From Methanomicrobiales archaeon (GTDB lineage: Archaea > Halobacteriota > Methanomicrobia > Methanomicrobiales > JACTUA01), in contig JASEFH010000025.1 of assembly GCA_030019205.1 (NCBI GenBank), positions 1-35,161 on the forward strand: a stretch of DNA of 35,161 bases, read 5' to 3'. The translations under genes and the position numbers were made by a program. The notes under the pieces are model-generated. The model was not told where the DNA came from and did not search any database. It saw nothing but the letters and a program-made list of their open reading frames with translations. Each line of letters begins with the position of its first letter. The stretch's first letter is position 1. Shown here in pieces: positions 22,795-31,927 of the stretch.

Positions 22795-23736
22795 ATGCAC
22801 CGCAATAATCGGATGAACAAGCAAGCTGACAGGCTCTTGAAGATGCCGGGCAAACTCGATCGAGGCCCGGTGGACTTCGAAACCCGTATCTCCCGCCAGG
22901 AGGGCGAGATCATGGCGGTCGCCACGAGAGACGTCATCTCCGTGACTCCCACCATTCCCATCCTGGAGGCGGTGAAAACGATGACGGAATGCGGATTTCG
23001 GCGTCTTCCCGTCACGGATGCGGGGACCCGCAGGCTGCGAGGAATCGTGACCGCCGGTGACATCATCGACCTGATGGGCGGGGGGAGCAAGTTCAACCTG
23101 GTGAAAAGGAAGCATGCGGGAAATCTTCTCGCTGCCATCAACGACAGCATCCGGGAGATCATGACCCAGCAGGTGATCACCATCCAGAACGATGCCCGAA
23201 TCGCGGATGCTGTCAGCATCATCATCGAGAAGAAGATCGGGGGGATCCCCATCACCGACGACGAAGGGATCCTCGAGGGCATCGTCACGGAACGGGATGT
23301 GATGCGGATTCTCTGCTCCGAAAGCAGCATGGTGCCCGTCGAGGCGGCAATGAGCCGCAGTCTGCGGGTGACAACGCCGGAGAGCACCATCGGCATGGCG
23401 ACGCGGGAGATGCTGGTGCATAAGTTCCGGCGCCTTCCTGTGGTCGCCGATGGCGTCCTGTTCGGTATCGTGACCAGCTCGGACATCATCCGTTACCTGG
23501 GCAACGGCCAGATCTTCCAGAAGCTGGTTACCGGGGATGTGGCGGAAGTAATGGGACTACCGGTGCGGACTCTGGTGTGCGGGGACCTCCATACCATCGA
23601 GCCGGATCGCACCATCTCGGAAGCCGCATCCGTGATGCTCAGCAGGGGCGTGGGTGCGCTACCGGTCATCGAGGACGCGCGGCTGGTAGGCATCATCACC
23701 GAGCACGATCTGGTGAAGGCGTTTTCCGGGGTGTGA
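22795..23736 (+). CDS. Four-CBS-domain protein (third in operon)
   Basis: A 313-residue protein with a basic N-terminal extension (MHRNNRMNKQADRLLK) and four CBS motifs (about 40-100, 118-172, 182-235 and 250-312). Segments such as REIMTQQVITIQNDARIADA, GGIPITDDEGILEGIVTERD and GALPVIEDARLVGIITEHDL are close to consensus. The ATG lies one base after the previous stop with ggag upstream. The extension might contact nucleic acid or membrane (speculative). Same transcription unit as the other four CBS genes. Confidence 0.88.
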   Translation: MHRNNRMNKQADRLLKMPGKLDRGPVDFETRISRQEGEIMAVATRDVISVTPTIPILEAVKTMTECGFRRLPVTDAGTRRLRGIVTAGDIIDLMGGGSKFNLVKRKHAGNLLAAINDSIREIMTQQVITIQNDARIADAVSIIIEKKIGGIPITDDEGILEGIVTERDVMRILCSESSMVPVEAAMSRSLRVTTPESTIGMATREMLVHKFRRLPVVADGVLFGIVTSSDIIRYLGNGQIFQKLVTGDVAEVMGLPVRTLVCGDLHTIEPDRTISEAASVMLSRGVGALPVIEDARLVGIITEHDLVKAFSGV

Positions 23737-23738
23737 GC

Positions 23739-24596
23739 ATGCAGGCATCGGATGTGATGTCCTCGCCGGTGTATGTGGTATCCCCCCATGAGCCCGTCAG
23801 CCGCGCCCGGAGTCTGATGCTGAAACACCGGATCTCCCGGGTTCCGGTGATGGATGAGGGGCACCTGGTCGGAATCCTGACCAAGAAGGATATTGCCTAC
23901 CGCCTCCGGCAGAGTGAACCCGTCTGGCGCCGCAGACCCATCGATCGGATCCCGGTGGAGATCCTGATGGTCCGGAATCCCATCACCATCGGCCCGAACA
24001 CCCCCATGCAGGAGATTGCGAGGCTGATGCTGAAGGAGGACATCAGCGGGCTGCCGGTCGCGGATGGAGAGACGGTGCTCGGAATCGTTACCAAGTCCGA
24101 TGTGCTGAAGTCGGAGGCGGTACGGAGAATCCCTCTGTCGGTCGGCGATCTGATGACCGACGTGATGACGGTCACCCGCTATCACTCGCTCGATCATGTC
24201 ATCGATCTCATGAGCGAACGGCACGACAAGCTGATCGTGGTGAACGATAACGGATCGATCGCCGGGATCATCACGGAGAGCAATGTGGCCTTCTTCGTCT
24301 TCGTCCAGAACGACCCGGATCGGGTAGAGGCCGGCGTTCCCGCCAAAGAGATCACACTGCTCCGCAAGGCTGTGCCGGGTGGCAGGAAGCAGTTCCGCGA
24401 CGTGATTGAGGTCTCCAGCGTCGCCGAAGACGTGATGTCCCGACCTGTCATCACCCTGCCCGTGAGCGCTCCGCTCTCCGAGGCGGTTCAGCGAATGCAG
24501 CAGCACCATATCACGAGCGTTGTTGCGGTCGGAGAGAACGACGAACTCAGAGGAATTGTGAAACGAGACGATATCATTCGTGAGGTGGCAAAATGA
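23739..24596 (+). CDS. Four-CBS-domain protein (fourth in operon)
   Basis: A 285-residue protein with four CBS motifs (about 1-60, 70-127, 134-190 and 225-283). Examples are SDVMSSPVYVVSPHEPVSRA, ISGLPVADGETVLGIVTKSD and EDVMSRPVITLPVSAPLSEA. A linker of about 35 residues with a basic stretch (LLRKAVPGGRKQFR) separates the third and fourth motifs. ATG 23739 follows the previous stop by two bases. No other domain is present. Confidence 0.88.
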   Translation: MQASDVMSSPVYVVSPHEPVSRARSLMLKHRISRVPVMDEGHLVGILTKKDIAYRLRQSEPVWRRRPIDRIPVEILMVRNPITIGPNTPMQEIARLMLKEDISGLPVADGETVLGIVTKSDVLKSEAVRRIPLSVGDLMTDVMTVTRYHSLDHVIDLMSERHDKLIVVNDNGSIAGIITESNVAFFVFVQNDPDRVEAGVPAKEITLLRKAVPGGRKQFRDVIEVSSVAEDVMSRPVITLPVSAPLSEAVQRMQQHHITSVVAVGENDELRGIVKRDDIIREVAK

Positions 24597-25369
24597 GCGA
24601 AGATGTGCTCATCAGAGATGTGATGTCAAAACCCATAACCATCGCAAAATCGGCATTTGTCACGGAAGCGCTGGACAAGATGCTGGATGGGGGTGTCGAT
24701 CCCCTGATCGTCACCAACAACGGCGACGTCGTGGGAACGATATCCCGCAAGTCCATTGCCCGCAAACTGGGCAGAAGGCAGGCTTCCAACATCGCAGCAA
24801 CATCCATCCACGTGGCAAACAGCGTTGAGCACGACTTCACCTCCGCGTATCCGGACCAGAACATCGACGTGCTGATCCCGCTTCTCCAGGTCTACAAGCT
24901 GGTTGTGGTGCTGGACGAGGAGCACCGCCTGGTGGGGCAGGTGACCGCCGGGGATCTGCTGCGCGTTGTCGAGCCGGTCGGCGAGATCGAGGACGTGATG
25001 GTCCCGGCCTGCGTCATCCAGACCGACGAGCGGGTCGTGCATCTTCGCCGCAGGATGCTCGACGACGGGATCGACAAGTTCGTGGCGGTGGAAGGAGGGG
25101 AACCCATGGGTGTCGTCACGGAGACGGATGTGGCAAACGCCATGCGGGCATTCAAAGAGGTGGTGGAGGAGAAGTACCAGGACCACCGCATCCGCAACCT
25201 GATCGTGCGGGACATCATGAGCACCCCGATCATCTCCGCCGAGAAGAGCAGCAACATCTCCACGATCGTGGAGATGTTGCTCTCCCGCAACATCAGCACC
25301 ATACCCATCACGGAGAACGGGAGAGTCATCGGCATGGTGACGCGCGAGTCTCTCGTGAAAGCTCTTTAA
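24593..25369 (+). CDS. Four-CBS-domain protein (fifth in operon)
   Basis: A 258-residue protein with four CBS motifs (about 1-60, 70-125, 133-190 and 202-258). Examples are DVLIRDVMSKPITIAKSAFV, DVMVPACVIQTDERVVHLRR and RDIMSTPIISAEKSSNISTI. The second motif is degenerate. Its ATG overlaps the stop of the fourth gene (ATGA) and gaggtg lies upstream. It ends the operon; a T7 run follows six bases after its stop. Confidence 0.88.
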   Translation: MSEDVLIRDVMSKPITIAKSAFVTEALDKMLDGGVDPLIVTNNGDVVGTISRKSIARKLGRRQASNIAATSIHVANSVEHDFTSAYPDQNIDVLIPLLQVYKLVVVLDEEHRLVGQVTAGDLLRVVEPVGEIEDVMVPACVIQTDERVVHLRRRMLDDGIDKFVAVEGGEPMGVVTETDVANAMRAFKEVVEEKYQDHRIRNLIVRDIMSTPIISAEKSSNISTIVEMLLSRNISTIPITENGRVIGMVTRESLVKAL

Positions 25370-25375
25370 TACCCA

Positions 25376-25382
25376 TTTTTTT
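25376..25382 (+). terminator. T-run terminator of the CBS operon
   Basis: Seven consecutive T residues lie just after the last CBS stop codon. Archaeal RNA polymerase can terminate at such U-tracts without a hairpin. No other function is evident. Confidence 0.5.
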
Positions 25383-25602
25383 AATCCGTTCATGGAACAG
25401 AGCAGATTATCCGTCAGGATTCTGGTCGTGCATTTTCTTTCGTTTGCGATGTCCCGCGCATGGCATTGGGGAATCCCGCCTGCTCCCGAGGATACAGGGC
25501 ATCCGCCATCCCGCCACATCGTCAGGAGATCGGGAACGGTGAGGAAACGGAAACGCGCGAGAAGAAGGATCTTCCTGACTTTCAGGCATCGAAAAAGAGG
25601 GT

Positions 25603-26343
25603 TTATTCTTCGAGCGGTTGTTGCGGTGTCCCCGCCGGCGACCTGCCCGCTTCTTCCGCCCCAGGGGCCTCTTCCGCGGGTCTTGCGGGCCGCTTGAAGG
25701 TCTCAAGCAGCACGATCTCTGCTACATCCGGCAGGTACTCAAACGTCTCGTGGACAACCCGGCTCCTCCAGATGAGCCAGCGCCGATCGTACGTGATGGC
25801 AGGCGGAAGATGGATTGTCACGGTGCCGTTCTCGAACGCCACGTCCATGTCCCGCTGGACATAGAGCCGGATCAGGCCCTTTACCCGATTCTCCACCCCA
25901 TCGACGGTACCTTCGACGCGATAGGTATAGTGAACAGTCTTGCCGGCGAGCGGGCTGTTGAAGTCGACGACGGCGCGCCGTCCGATCACATTGGTGACAA
26001 CGCCCTCCCGATCTTCGAGCTTCACCTGCATCCCGACGAACGGCTTCTCCTTGAAGTTGGTTATGGGGATGGACTCGACGAGGCTATCGTCGTGAGGCCC
26101 GAACGCCTTCTCGGGCGGAACGTCAACTTCACCCTCCCCGCCGACCTCCGCGCCCATCAGGGCATCCTCGAGCCCGGCGACCACGTGCCCGCTTCCGAGC
26201 CGGATCATGATCGGGCCGTATCGGGCGGAAGGGTTATGAATCCCCGCCTCTTTTGCGATCTCCTCGTCCGTTGTATCGAATACATTGTCATCGATCCGAC
26301 CGGTATAGGATACATGGATAAAATCTCCTTCTCCCAGTGGCAT
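25603..26343 (-). CDS. FKBP-type peptidyl-prolyl isomerase (SlyD-like)
   Basis: A 246-residue prolyl isomerase and chaperone. The N-terminal FKBP domain has GDFIHVSYTGRIDDNVFDTT, IMIRLGSGHVVAGLEDALMG and GEVDVPPEKAFGPHD. The insert-in-flap chaperone region is about 85-130, and VVDFNSPLAGKTVHYTYRV closes the fold. A C-terminal extension of about 90 residues (from about 155) follows, as in long archaeal FKBPs, ending in an Ala/Pro/Glu-rich tail. No signal peptide, so cytoplasmic. The start ATG 26343 has aggtga upstream and a TATA box (ctttaaattg, 26381-26390). Confidence 0.93.
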   Translation of the reverse strand: MPLGEGDFIHVSYTGRIDDNVFDTTDEEIAKEAGIHNPSARYGPIMIRLGSGHVVAGLEDALMGAEVGGEGEVDVPPEKAFGPHDDSLVESIPITNFKEKPFVGMQVKLEDREGVVTNVIGRRAVVDFNSPLAGKTVHYTYRVEGTVDGVENRVKGLIRLYVQRDMDVAFENGTVTIHLPPAITYDRRWLIWRSRVVHETFEYLPDVAEIVLLETFKRPARPAEEAPGAEEAGRSPAGTPQQPLEE

Positions 26344-27173
26344 CTGGTATTCACCTTGTCTATATTAAGTCACGATGAATCAATTTAAAGGTAGCTTCAG
26401 GTGGAGTACGAGGCAATGGCCGTTTCCAGGGAAATCGTGCACCTGTCTCCTGCCGTCACGCCTGCAGGAACGCCGTTCGGTTTCCCGTTCGGGATATCTG
26501 GAGGCGGTGTGGCGGGACGGCGAAGGGCAGGTCGACTGGGCTAGTCGGCGGCGAGTCGGAGGCGATCGGGGTTTGCCGTCCTCCGTGCCCCGAGGGAGCC
26601 GGTTCCAGCGCCCGGAGAGCAGTGCCGGAATGTTGTCAGAATATCCACGGGTTCTTTGCTCTGCCGGCCGGTACAACGATTCCGAATCCCCGTCCTTCGG
26701 GGCGGGCGCAGCAGGAGAAAGGCATGGCTTCGGCATCCCCCTTCCGTGCGGAAGCGGCCGGTACCGGTTAAACAGAATCGTACCATGCCGAACCGGGAGG
26801 AACAACTCCGATATCGGTGAATGAAAGAGCCCTTCACGTTCCGCAACATCCCCGATGCGAGATGGAGAAATGACGGGGAGAAACACGCACCCTCCATTCC
26901 TCGGCCGGTGGGATCCGGATGCTCCTTCCCCCGAAAGGTTCCCGGCCCGAAGCCTGGTTCTGTCCTCCGCGCCGGTTGCGGGGTATGGACCGTGGGACAA
27001 CAGGAGGCGGAATCGGAGTCGCCGCTTCCGGCCGCCCGGACTGCGGTGCCCCGAATTGGCATTCGTCTCCCCCAGAGGCCCCGGAGCGGGACGGCCCTGG
27101 CGGGAGGGTGGCGAGCCGTCCGCACATCCAGAATTTAATGCTGATCGAACGACAGAAATGTATTCGGATCAAC
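26344..27173. other. GC-rich gap of 830 bases, no convincing gene
   Basis: It holds the FKBP promoter at one end and, at the other, a TATA-like gaatttaatg (27131-27140) for the CYTH gene. The middle has long open frames on both strands (for example minus 26541-27125 and 26380-27000), with no domain, no ribosome binding site and Arg/Pro/Ser-rich translations. Small GC-rich inverted repeats are present, such as ccttccgtgcggaag near 26740. Confidence 0.55.
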
Positions 27174-27716
27174 ATGCTCGAGATCGAGGCAAAAGTGCGG
27201 GTTGCGGACCTGGACGCGGTGCGGGCCCGTCTCAAAGCCCGGGGATCGCGGCTCTCCGGGCGTTCCGTCGAGAGGGATGTCTACTACAACGCCCCGCATC
27301 GGGATTTTGGAGAGACCGACGAAGCGTTGCGGATGCGGTACGCAGGGAGTTCCTGCGTCGTGACGTACAAAGGCCCGAAACGGCCTGGTTCGGGGCTCAA
27401 GGTGCGCGATGAGTTGAACGTCGGGGTGGAGCCCGGCGGGGAGTTCGAGCAGATTCTGCGGAATCTGGGCTTCAGAGCGGTTCACGAGGTGGTTAAGACG
27501 CGCGAGGTGTACGCGGTACCGGGGGCCACGGTCATGCTCGACGAGGTCGAGGATCTCGGCAGTTTCGTGGAGATCGAGGCATCGGCGGGTCTCGGGGAGG
27601 TGTCGGCGGCGGATCGGGTGAACCGGCTGGTAGAGGAGCTCGGACTTCCCAAAGAGTATGTCCCGCTGTCCTACCTGGAACTGGCACTCGCCAGGGACCG
27701 GGCTTCTCCGGGCTGA
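27174..27716 (+). CDS. cyaB: CYTH-domain protein (class IV adenylate cyclase CyaB-like)
   Basis: A 180-residue CYTH (CyaB-thiamine triphosphatase) enzyme. The signature ExExK is EIEAK (3-7). RDVYYNAPHRDF and ALRMRYAGSSCVVTYKGPKR give the basic triphosphate-binding residues. VMLDEVEDLGSFVEIEA gives the acidic metal ligands on the late strands. Members act on triphosphates (ATP to cAMP, thiamine triphosphate or inorganic triphosphate); which one applies here cannot be told from sequence. ATG 27174 fits a TATA about 38 bases upstream. ATG 27138 in frame would overlap that element. Confidence 0.9.
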   Translation: MLEIEAKVRVADLDAVRARLKARGSRLSGRSVERDVYYNAPHRDFGETDEALRMRYAGSSCVVTYKGPKRPGSGLKVRDELNVGVEPGGEFEQILRNLGFRAVHEVVKTREVYAVPGATVMLDEVEDLGSFVEIEASAGLGEVSAADRVNRLVEELGLPKEYVPLSYLELALARDRASPG

Positions 27717-27723
27717 TACTGCA

Positions 27724-28119
27724 TCAGGGAAGCACCCTCACCATATTGTCGAGTGCATTCTCCAGGATATGCTTGGCGGCCTGAAGATTCCGCGCCGTGG
27801 AAGGGGGGAGGGAACTCTGACGGGACGCCTGCACCATCCGCAGCGTGATGACGAACTCTTTTATCTGCGATCTGGCTCTGGCAAGCGCCTTCTTCGCGCC
27901 CTCCAGGTCGCCCGCATCGAGGAGGAATCTGGCAGCGGAAAGTTCGCGCTGCATCTCCGCTGCAATATCGCGTGCCACAGCCATATCGATGTAGCACGAT
28001 TCCAGTTCCTGCAGGATCTCGTCCATCAGTATGGGAACCGGCCGCGCTGGCGACGGAGGACGGAATACACGGGTCTTCATTGTCTCGGATATACTCTCCA
28101 TTTCCATCACGGGCTGCAT
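27724..28119 (-). CDS. Helical protein of unknown function
   Basis: A 131-residue protein predicted to be almost all alpha-helix after a Pro-rich N-terminus (about 18-32). LMDEILQELESCYIDMAVAR and AARFLLDAGDLEGAKKALAR recall the paired-helix look of DUF357 or TPR-like modules, but I cannot place it in a family. It is convergent with the CYTH gene (7 bases between stops). A long AT-rich promoter (minus-strand gattttattattttatta, about 28148-28166) lies just upstream of the ATG, so the transcript is probably nearly leaderless. Confidence 0.7.
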   Translation of the reverse strand: MQPVMEMESISETMKTRVFRPPSPARPVPILMDEILQELESCYIDMAVARDIAAEMQRELSAARFLLDAGDLEGAKKALARARSQIKEFVITLRMVQASRQSSLPPSTARNLQAAKHILENALDNMVRVLP

Positions 28120-28329
28120 CAATTCCTGTATCGCACTATCGGACGTGTATGATAATAAAATAATAAAATCTTCCCGGTTTTAGCACTGAACCGATGAGCT
28201 CGATTAGCGAACCGGACGGATTCATGCTCGTTGAATTGCGGAGCAATATCCGACTGGGGGGGAGACCGGGTGAGCCGCCCCTCTCCGGCAACGGAAAGGG
28301 GGGAGAGCCGGAAAGACCTGTAGGAAGGA

Positions 28330-28971
28330 TCAGAAGGTCAGAAGCTGTATTGAGATGTCCCGCGGCTCGCTTCCGAACTCGAGGATGGCGCAGTGGCCTC
28401 TTGATCCCTCGCCGGGGTTGACGATCTTCACACCCTCAATCTCCATCGCGCCCCTCTGTTCATGAATGTGGGCGGTGCAGACCAGATCGAAATGCTTTAT
28501 GTACCTCCGGATAGCAGGGCTGCCAACGTGCTTACCATCGATCAGATCCAGCGTACCCTCGGGGGGTGCATGGGTGATCAGGATGTTGTGGACATTCCGC
28601 TCCATGCCTTCGGTGAGAGTGCGCAGTATCGCATCGATCTCCTCCTCGGAGAGTTCGAAAGGCGTATCGAACGGGGTGGTATTCGAACCCCCGATGCCGA
28701 GTATGGTCATGTTCCCGATGGTCATGGAGTTGCGGTGCAGGCATACGGCGCTCGATTCGTCCAGCGCATCCAGTACATCCCGTGGGTCGCAGTTGCCGGG
28801 GATGGCAAGACAGGGCACATCGATACGGGAGACGACAGATAGAATCGATTCGGATGGGCCAAAGTGGGTGATATCGCCTGCCAGGAAGACCAGGTCGGGT
28901 TCGAGACTCAGGAAAGAGTCGAGCTTTCCGAACTGGCCGTGCATGTCGGCGAGCAGGAGAACTCTTGTCAT
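28330..28971 (-). CDS. YfcE-like calcineurin-type metallophosphoesterase
   Basis: A 213-residue phosphoesterase with the full two-metal motif set: ADMHG (Asp 9, His 11), LAGDITHFG, IPGNCDPRD (GNxD in place of the more common GNH), ILITHAPP and TAHIHEQ. Close to MJ0936/YfcE-type phosphodiesterases; the natural substrate is not known. ATG 28971 was chosen because the protein family begins at this point (MTRVLLLADMHG). An AT-rich TATA-like element lies about 25-30 bases upstream. Possible upstream in-frame starts to 29031 add residues with no counterpart. Confidence 0.9.
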   Translation of the reverse strand: MTRVLLLADMHGQFGKLDSFLSLEPDLVFLAGDITHFGPSESILSVVSRIDVPCLAIPGNCDPRDVLDALDESSAVCLHRNSMTIGNMTILGIGGSNTTPFDTPFELSEEEIDAILRTLTEGMERNVHNILITHAPPEGTLDLIDGKHVGSPAIRRYIKHFDLVCTAHIHEQRGAMEIEGVKIVNPGEGSRGHCAILEFGSEPRDISIQLLTF

Positions 28972-29569
28972 TGTACCATGATCCGTCTGCTCCGTAAAAA
29001 ATGTTATCGGGGGAAACGTGCGCACTGCCATCGGTCTTTCCGGTGGAAATGAGAGGCTTCTCGCCCTGCGAACAGGGGTACGGGCGGGTGCAGGGAAGAG
29101 GCGTGTCCATCGAATCCGGCGATGCTATCCCGGTAAGGGGCGCACGGTGACGCGAGCAGCCGATCCCGCATTTCTGCGGCACCCTCGAGGAACCGACCGG
29201 GCGGGAGCACGGGTTGCCGCACCCCCGGGCCAGCGCCTCAGAATCCCCCATCGCCGCACCGATGCGGAGAGCGGAGCATGGGAGCGGTGCCGTGAGCGGC
29301 AGAGCCCGAACGCACCCTTGCAAGCAGGGATGGTAGGCCTCCCCCCAGCATCCCGAAGTCCTGCGCTCCTTGTCGGAGCGTGGAATCGAATCCGGCGCGT
29401 TTGGCCGTACCGAGAATGAAGGGGGAATACTGGCACCAGACCATCCCACCGGAGGTCCTGACAGGGCATGGGAACGGAAAGGGGATCACCGTCGTAGCGG
29501 GACGGCCGGGATGCAGCGGAATCACGGCAGGATCCCTTCCCGAGCGCCCTCCTGCGGTGCAGAGCCCGT
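28972..29569. other. GC-rich gap of about 600 bases, no convincing gene
   Basis: It lies between the phosphoesterase start and the end of the radical SAM gene. Open frames are present on both strands (plus 29018-29419, plus 29370-29813, minus 29125-29985) with no motif. They run into or across neighbouring genes antisense. Nothing else was seen. Confidence 0.5.
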
Positions 29570-30754
29570 TCACCGCTCGAGCGGGCTGCTCCCGGGAAGG
29601 TGCCGCACCTTCGAGCCATGGCGGGATCGGCGCCCCGCATCCCGGGGCGGCTCGAGGGCATCGTCCACCCTTCTCCATGAGCCGGTGAGCCTGCCCTGCA
29701 GGGCAAGCCGCCCGAGAGTTCGCTCCGTCTCTCTGAGCAGACTGCGGGGAGCGGTTCCTGCCAGAGGGGTACCGGGCAGGGGCGTGAATGCATGGATATG
29801 CACCAATCCATGACGCGATGCCCAGAGAATGAGCCGTTCCGTCTCTCTCTGGTCCGCATCGGTCTCGAACGGGAACCCCACGATGAAGTCCACCACGGGA
29901 GTGAATCCATGCTCGCAGGCGAGCTCCACCGCCCGGATGACGTCTGCGGTCGTATGCCCGCGGCGAAGCCGCTGCAGGATCGCATCGCTGCCGGACTGTG
30001 CGCCGAAGTGAATCTTCGTATTTGCGCAGTAGCGGGATATGAGCTCGAGCGCTTCGTCGGTAACGAACTCGGGCCGCACTTCGCTCGGGAAAGTCCCGAA
30101 GTAGATGTTGCCTCTCAGCCGTGCGAGGAGCTTCTCGACCCGATCGAGGCGGGGCCGCCTTCCGTCGGAGCCGTATGCCAGTGCATTCGGGGTCACGAAC
30201 CGGATGTCCTGATAGCGCGATGCCGCCGTTTCGATGCACGAGAGAGAACGATGCCGCATGCAGCGGCCGAAGAGGCGGGGGGTCTGGCAGTAGGCGCAAT
30301 GATGAGGGCACCCGCGGGTAATCTCGATATAGCCTTTCACCGTGGAGAACGGAGGATACGCATCAAGGATCACAGTCTCCTCTGCCGGGTGGAAGCCGTC
30401 AACCGTCGCCACACCCGGGGGGATCCCCTGTCTTCCCGCCTCGATCCAAGACAGGAGCCTGGGCAGTGCACGCTCTCCCTCGCCCACAACCACATAATCC
30501 GCATACTCCGCCACCTCGCGGTAGCATGCAGAGGCATGGGGGCCGCCCACGATGGTGATGCAGGGGGCCTGCCGAATCTCGCGCCTGTATGCCCGTTCGT
30601 TGATCGAGTTCAGACTGTAGCATGTGACATCCGCGGACGGACGGTCCACAGGATGCAGGCGGTATCCTTCTCTTTCGCAGGCGGCGAATAGTGCTGCAAA
30701 CGTGTTTCTGGCAGCGCCGATGGATCTCCAGTTAACGGTTAGAGAGGACGGCAT
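29570..30754 (-). CDS. B12-binding-type radical SAM protein (MJ1487-like)
   Basis: A 394-residue protein. The N-terminal about 115 residues resemble a cobalamin-binding fold (VTCYSLNSINERAYRREI, ITIVGGPHASACYREVAEYA, VVVGEGERALPRLLSWI) but lack the usual DxHxxG. The radical SAM core follows, with CPHHCAYC (Cys 149, 153 and 156) after GYIEITRG. Downstream are IHFGAQSGSDAILQRLRRGH and FIVGFPFETDADQRETERLI, as in methylthiotransferase-like enzymes. No TRAM domain is attached. Matches the archaeal family often called B12-binding domain/radical SAM, MJ1487 type; the substrate is unknown. Start ATG 30754 with aggtg about 12 bases upstream. Confidence 0.9.
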   Translation of the reverse strand: MPSSLTVNWRSIGAARNTFAALFAACEREGYRLHPVDRPSADVTCYSLNSINERAYRREIRQAPCITIVGGPHASACYREVAEYADYVVVGEGERALPRLLSWIEAGRQGIPPGVATVDGFHPAEETVILDAYPPFSTVKGYIEITRGCPHHCAYCQTPRLFGRCMRHRSLSCIETAASRYQDIRFVTPNALAYGSDGRRPRLDRVEKLLARLRGNIYFGTFPSEVRPEFVTDEALELISRYCANTKIHFGAQSGSDAILQRLRRGHTTADVIRAVELACEHGFTPVVDFIVGFPFETDADQRETERLILWASRHGLVHIHAFTPLPGTPLAGTAPRSLLRETERTLGRLALQGRLTGSWRRVDDALEPPRDAGRRSRHGSKVRHLPGSSPLER

Positions 30755-31018
30755 AGAGCGGTGAATGCACCTGAGATATCTTCAGTGCGTTCTCATGATA
30801 GTATCTCCGGTTCGTCAGGGACTGGTCGGCATCCGGATCCCCGGCATTCCGTTCCCCAGCGGAGGGCACAGAAAAAGAGTCTTTGTTAATAAATAATTTA
30901 ATATTGCCATAGATTATATTTATGAATTTATTTTTATTTAATCGATGATTTTTGTTTATTTATCATATTAGAAAAAATAAAATATGAATATATTATTGAT
31001 AACGTTTTTATAATATAA
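30755..31018. other. Gap ending in a strongly AT-rich island
   Basis: Positions about 30883-31035 are nearly pure A and T runs (repeated tttattt and aataaat), unlike any other stretch of this length here. No gene is visible. It could be promoter DNA for the frame at 31019, an unwinding element, or the edge of foreign DNA. Confidence 0.6.
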
Positions 31019-31426
31019 CTGATAAATACAATCACATCGAATATTCGACCGGAGACGATCGTCCTGCCCCTGAGACCGAACCGGCAACCGCCAGTCAGAA
31101 GCCCCCCGCGCGGCAAACGAGAGCACTTCACGCACAAGTTCATCATCTACTGCCAGGGGAAGAAGGGGAGGGGGGGCGATGGGCGGGGCCGGGCCTCTTT
31201 TCCGGACCAGTGCCTGTACGTCGAGATCAAAAGTCCCGAGACGGTGCTGTTGCCGCGGCTGGAGAAGGAGCTGAAGAAAATGAACGGAAGAGCCTTCCGG
31301 ATCGTGAAGTACAAACCGGAGATTCTCAAACTCTTCCCGCATTTCGAGATAGCCCGCTGCAACTCCCCGGAACAGCTGATGGGCCACCTCAGCGCCCTAA
31401 CCAATCCCGAGGGCGCAGATGGATGA
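31019..31426 (+). pseudogene. Open frame without a usable start, probable gene remnant
   Basis: The frame is open from the stop at 31016-31018 to TGA 31424-31426. The second half looks coding: KFIIYCQGKKG, CLYVEIKSPETVLLPRLEKE and AFRIVKYKPEILKLFPHFEI, with normal high-GC codon choice. There is no ATG before the coding-like part. GTG 31244 is the first initiator, has no ribosome binding site and would discard half of it. The first half is Pro/Arg-rich with a Gly/Arg run (GKKGRGGDGRGR). I infer a 5'-truncated gene next to the AT-rich island. No family recognised. Confidence 0.45.
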
Positions 31427-31473
31427 AACGGTCCTGGAAAAGAGATCAAACGGCGGTTGGACAGCCTCGGCCG

Positions 31474-31884
31474 TTAATCGGTCAGTTCCCCTTGGTATAT
31501 CATCTCGCCGGCGTCGCCGTCCACCGCTGCCTGCGTGCCATTCACGAGCCGTGACAGCGATACTTCAAGACGATCGATGACGGGGATCCCTGCCATGATA
31601 GCACCCACTGCAATGATCGGCTCTGCCTCTTCGTTGACGATCGCAGCCGGCGCCCTGCCATTCTGTTTGAGAGCGTACAGCACGTACGAACCCACGGTCG
31701 AACCTTTCCCGTGGCTAAATACCAGCACCCTGCCCGCGATCGTCTCTCCAAAGAGAGGGTGCCCTTTTTCGACGATCCTGCCTGATTCCGGGTCGACGCC
31801 GGATAGGAACGATATCGGCGCCGGGCTCACGAGCACCGCGCCCTTTCCGGTACCCCGTGCAATACCTCTGCCTCTGAGAATCAT
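31474..31884 (-). CDS. AcnX-type small subunit (DUF126), phosphomevalonate dehydratase
   Basis: A 136-residue swivel-domain protein of the aconitase X family (DUF126). In archaea AcnX with a large DUF521 subunit dehydrates mevalonate 5-phosphate in the modified mevalonate pathway for isoprenoid lipids. Typical segments are GKGAVLVSPAPISFLSGVDP, GRVLVFSHGKGSTVGSYVLY and APAAIVNEEAEPIIAVGAIM followed by AGIP. The large subunit is not in the window. ATG 31884 is chosen because aggtg lies 8 bases upstream. It is divergent from the PAN gene with only 43 bases between the two starts. Confidence 0.9.
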   Translation of the reverse strand: MILRGRGIARGTGKGAVLVSPAPISFLSGVDPESGRIVEKGHPLFGETIAGRVLVFSHGKGSTVGSYVLYALKQNGRAPAAIVNEEAEPIIAVGAIMAGIPVIDRLEVSLSRLVNGTQAAVDGDAGEMIYQGELTD

Positions 31885-31927
31885 AAAGCACACCTAATAA
31901 ATGTCTAGAGATACAATATATACAGGG

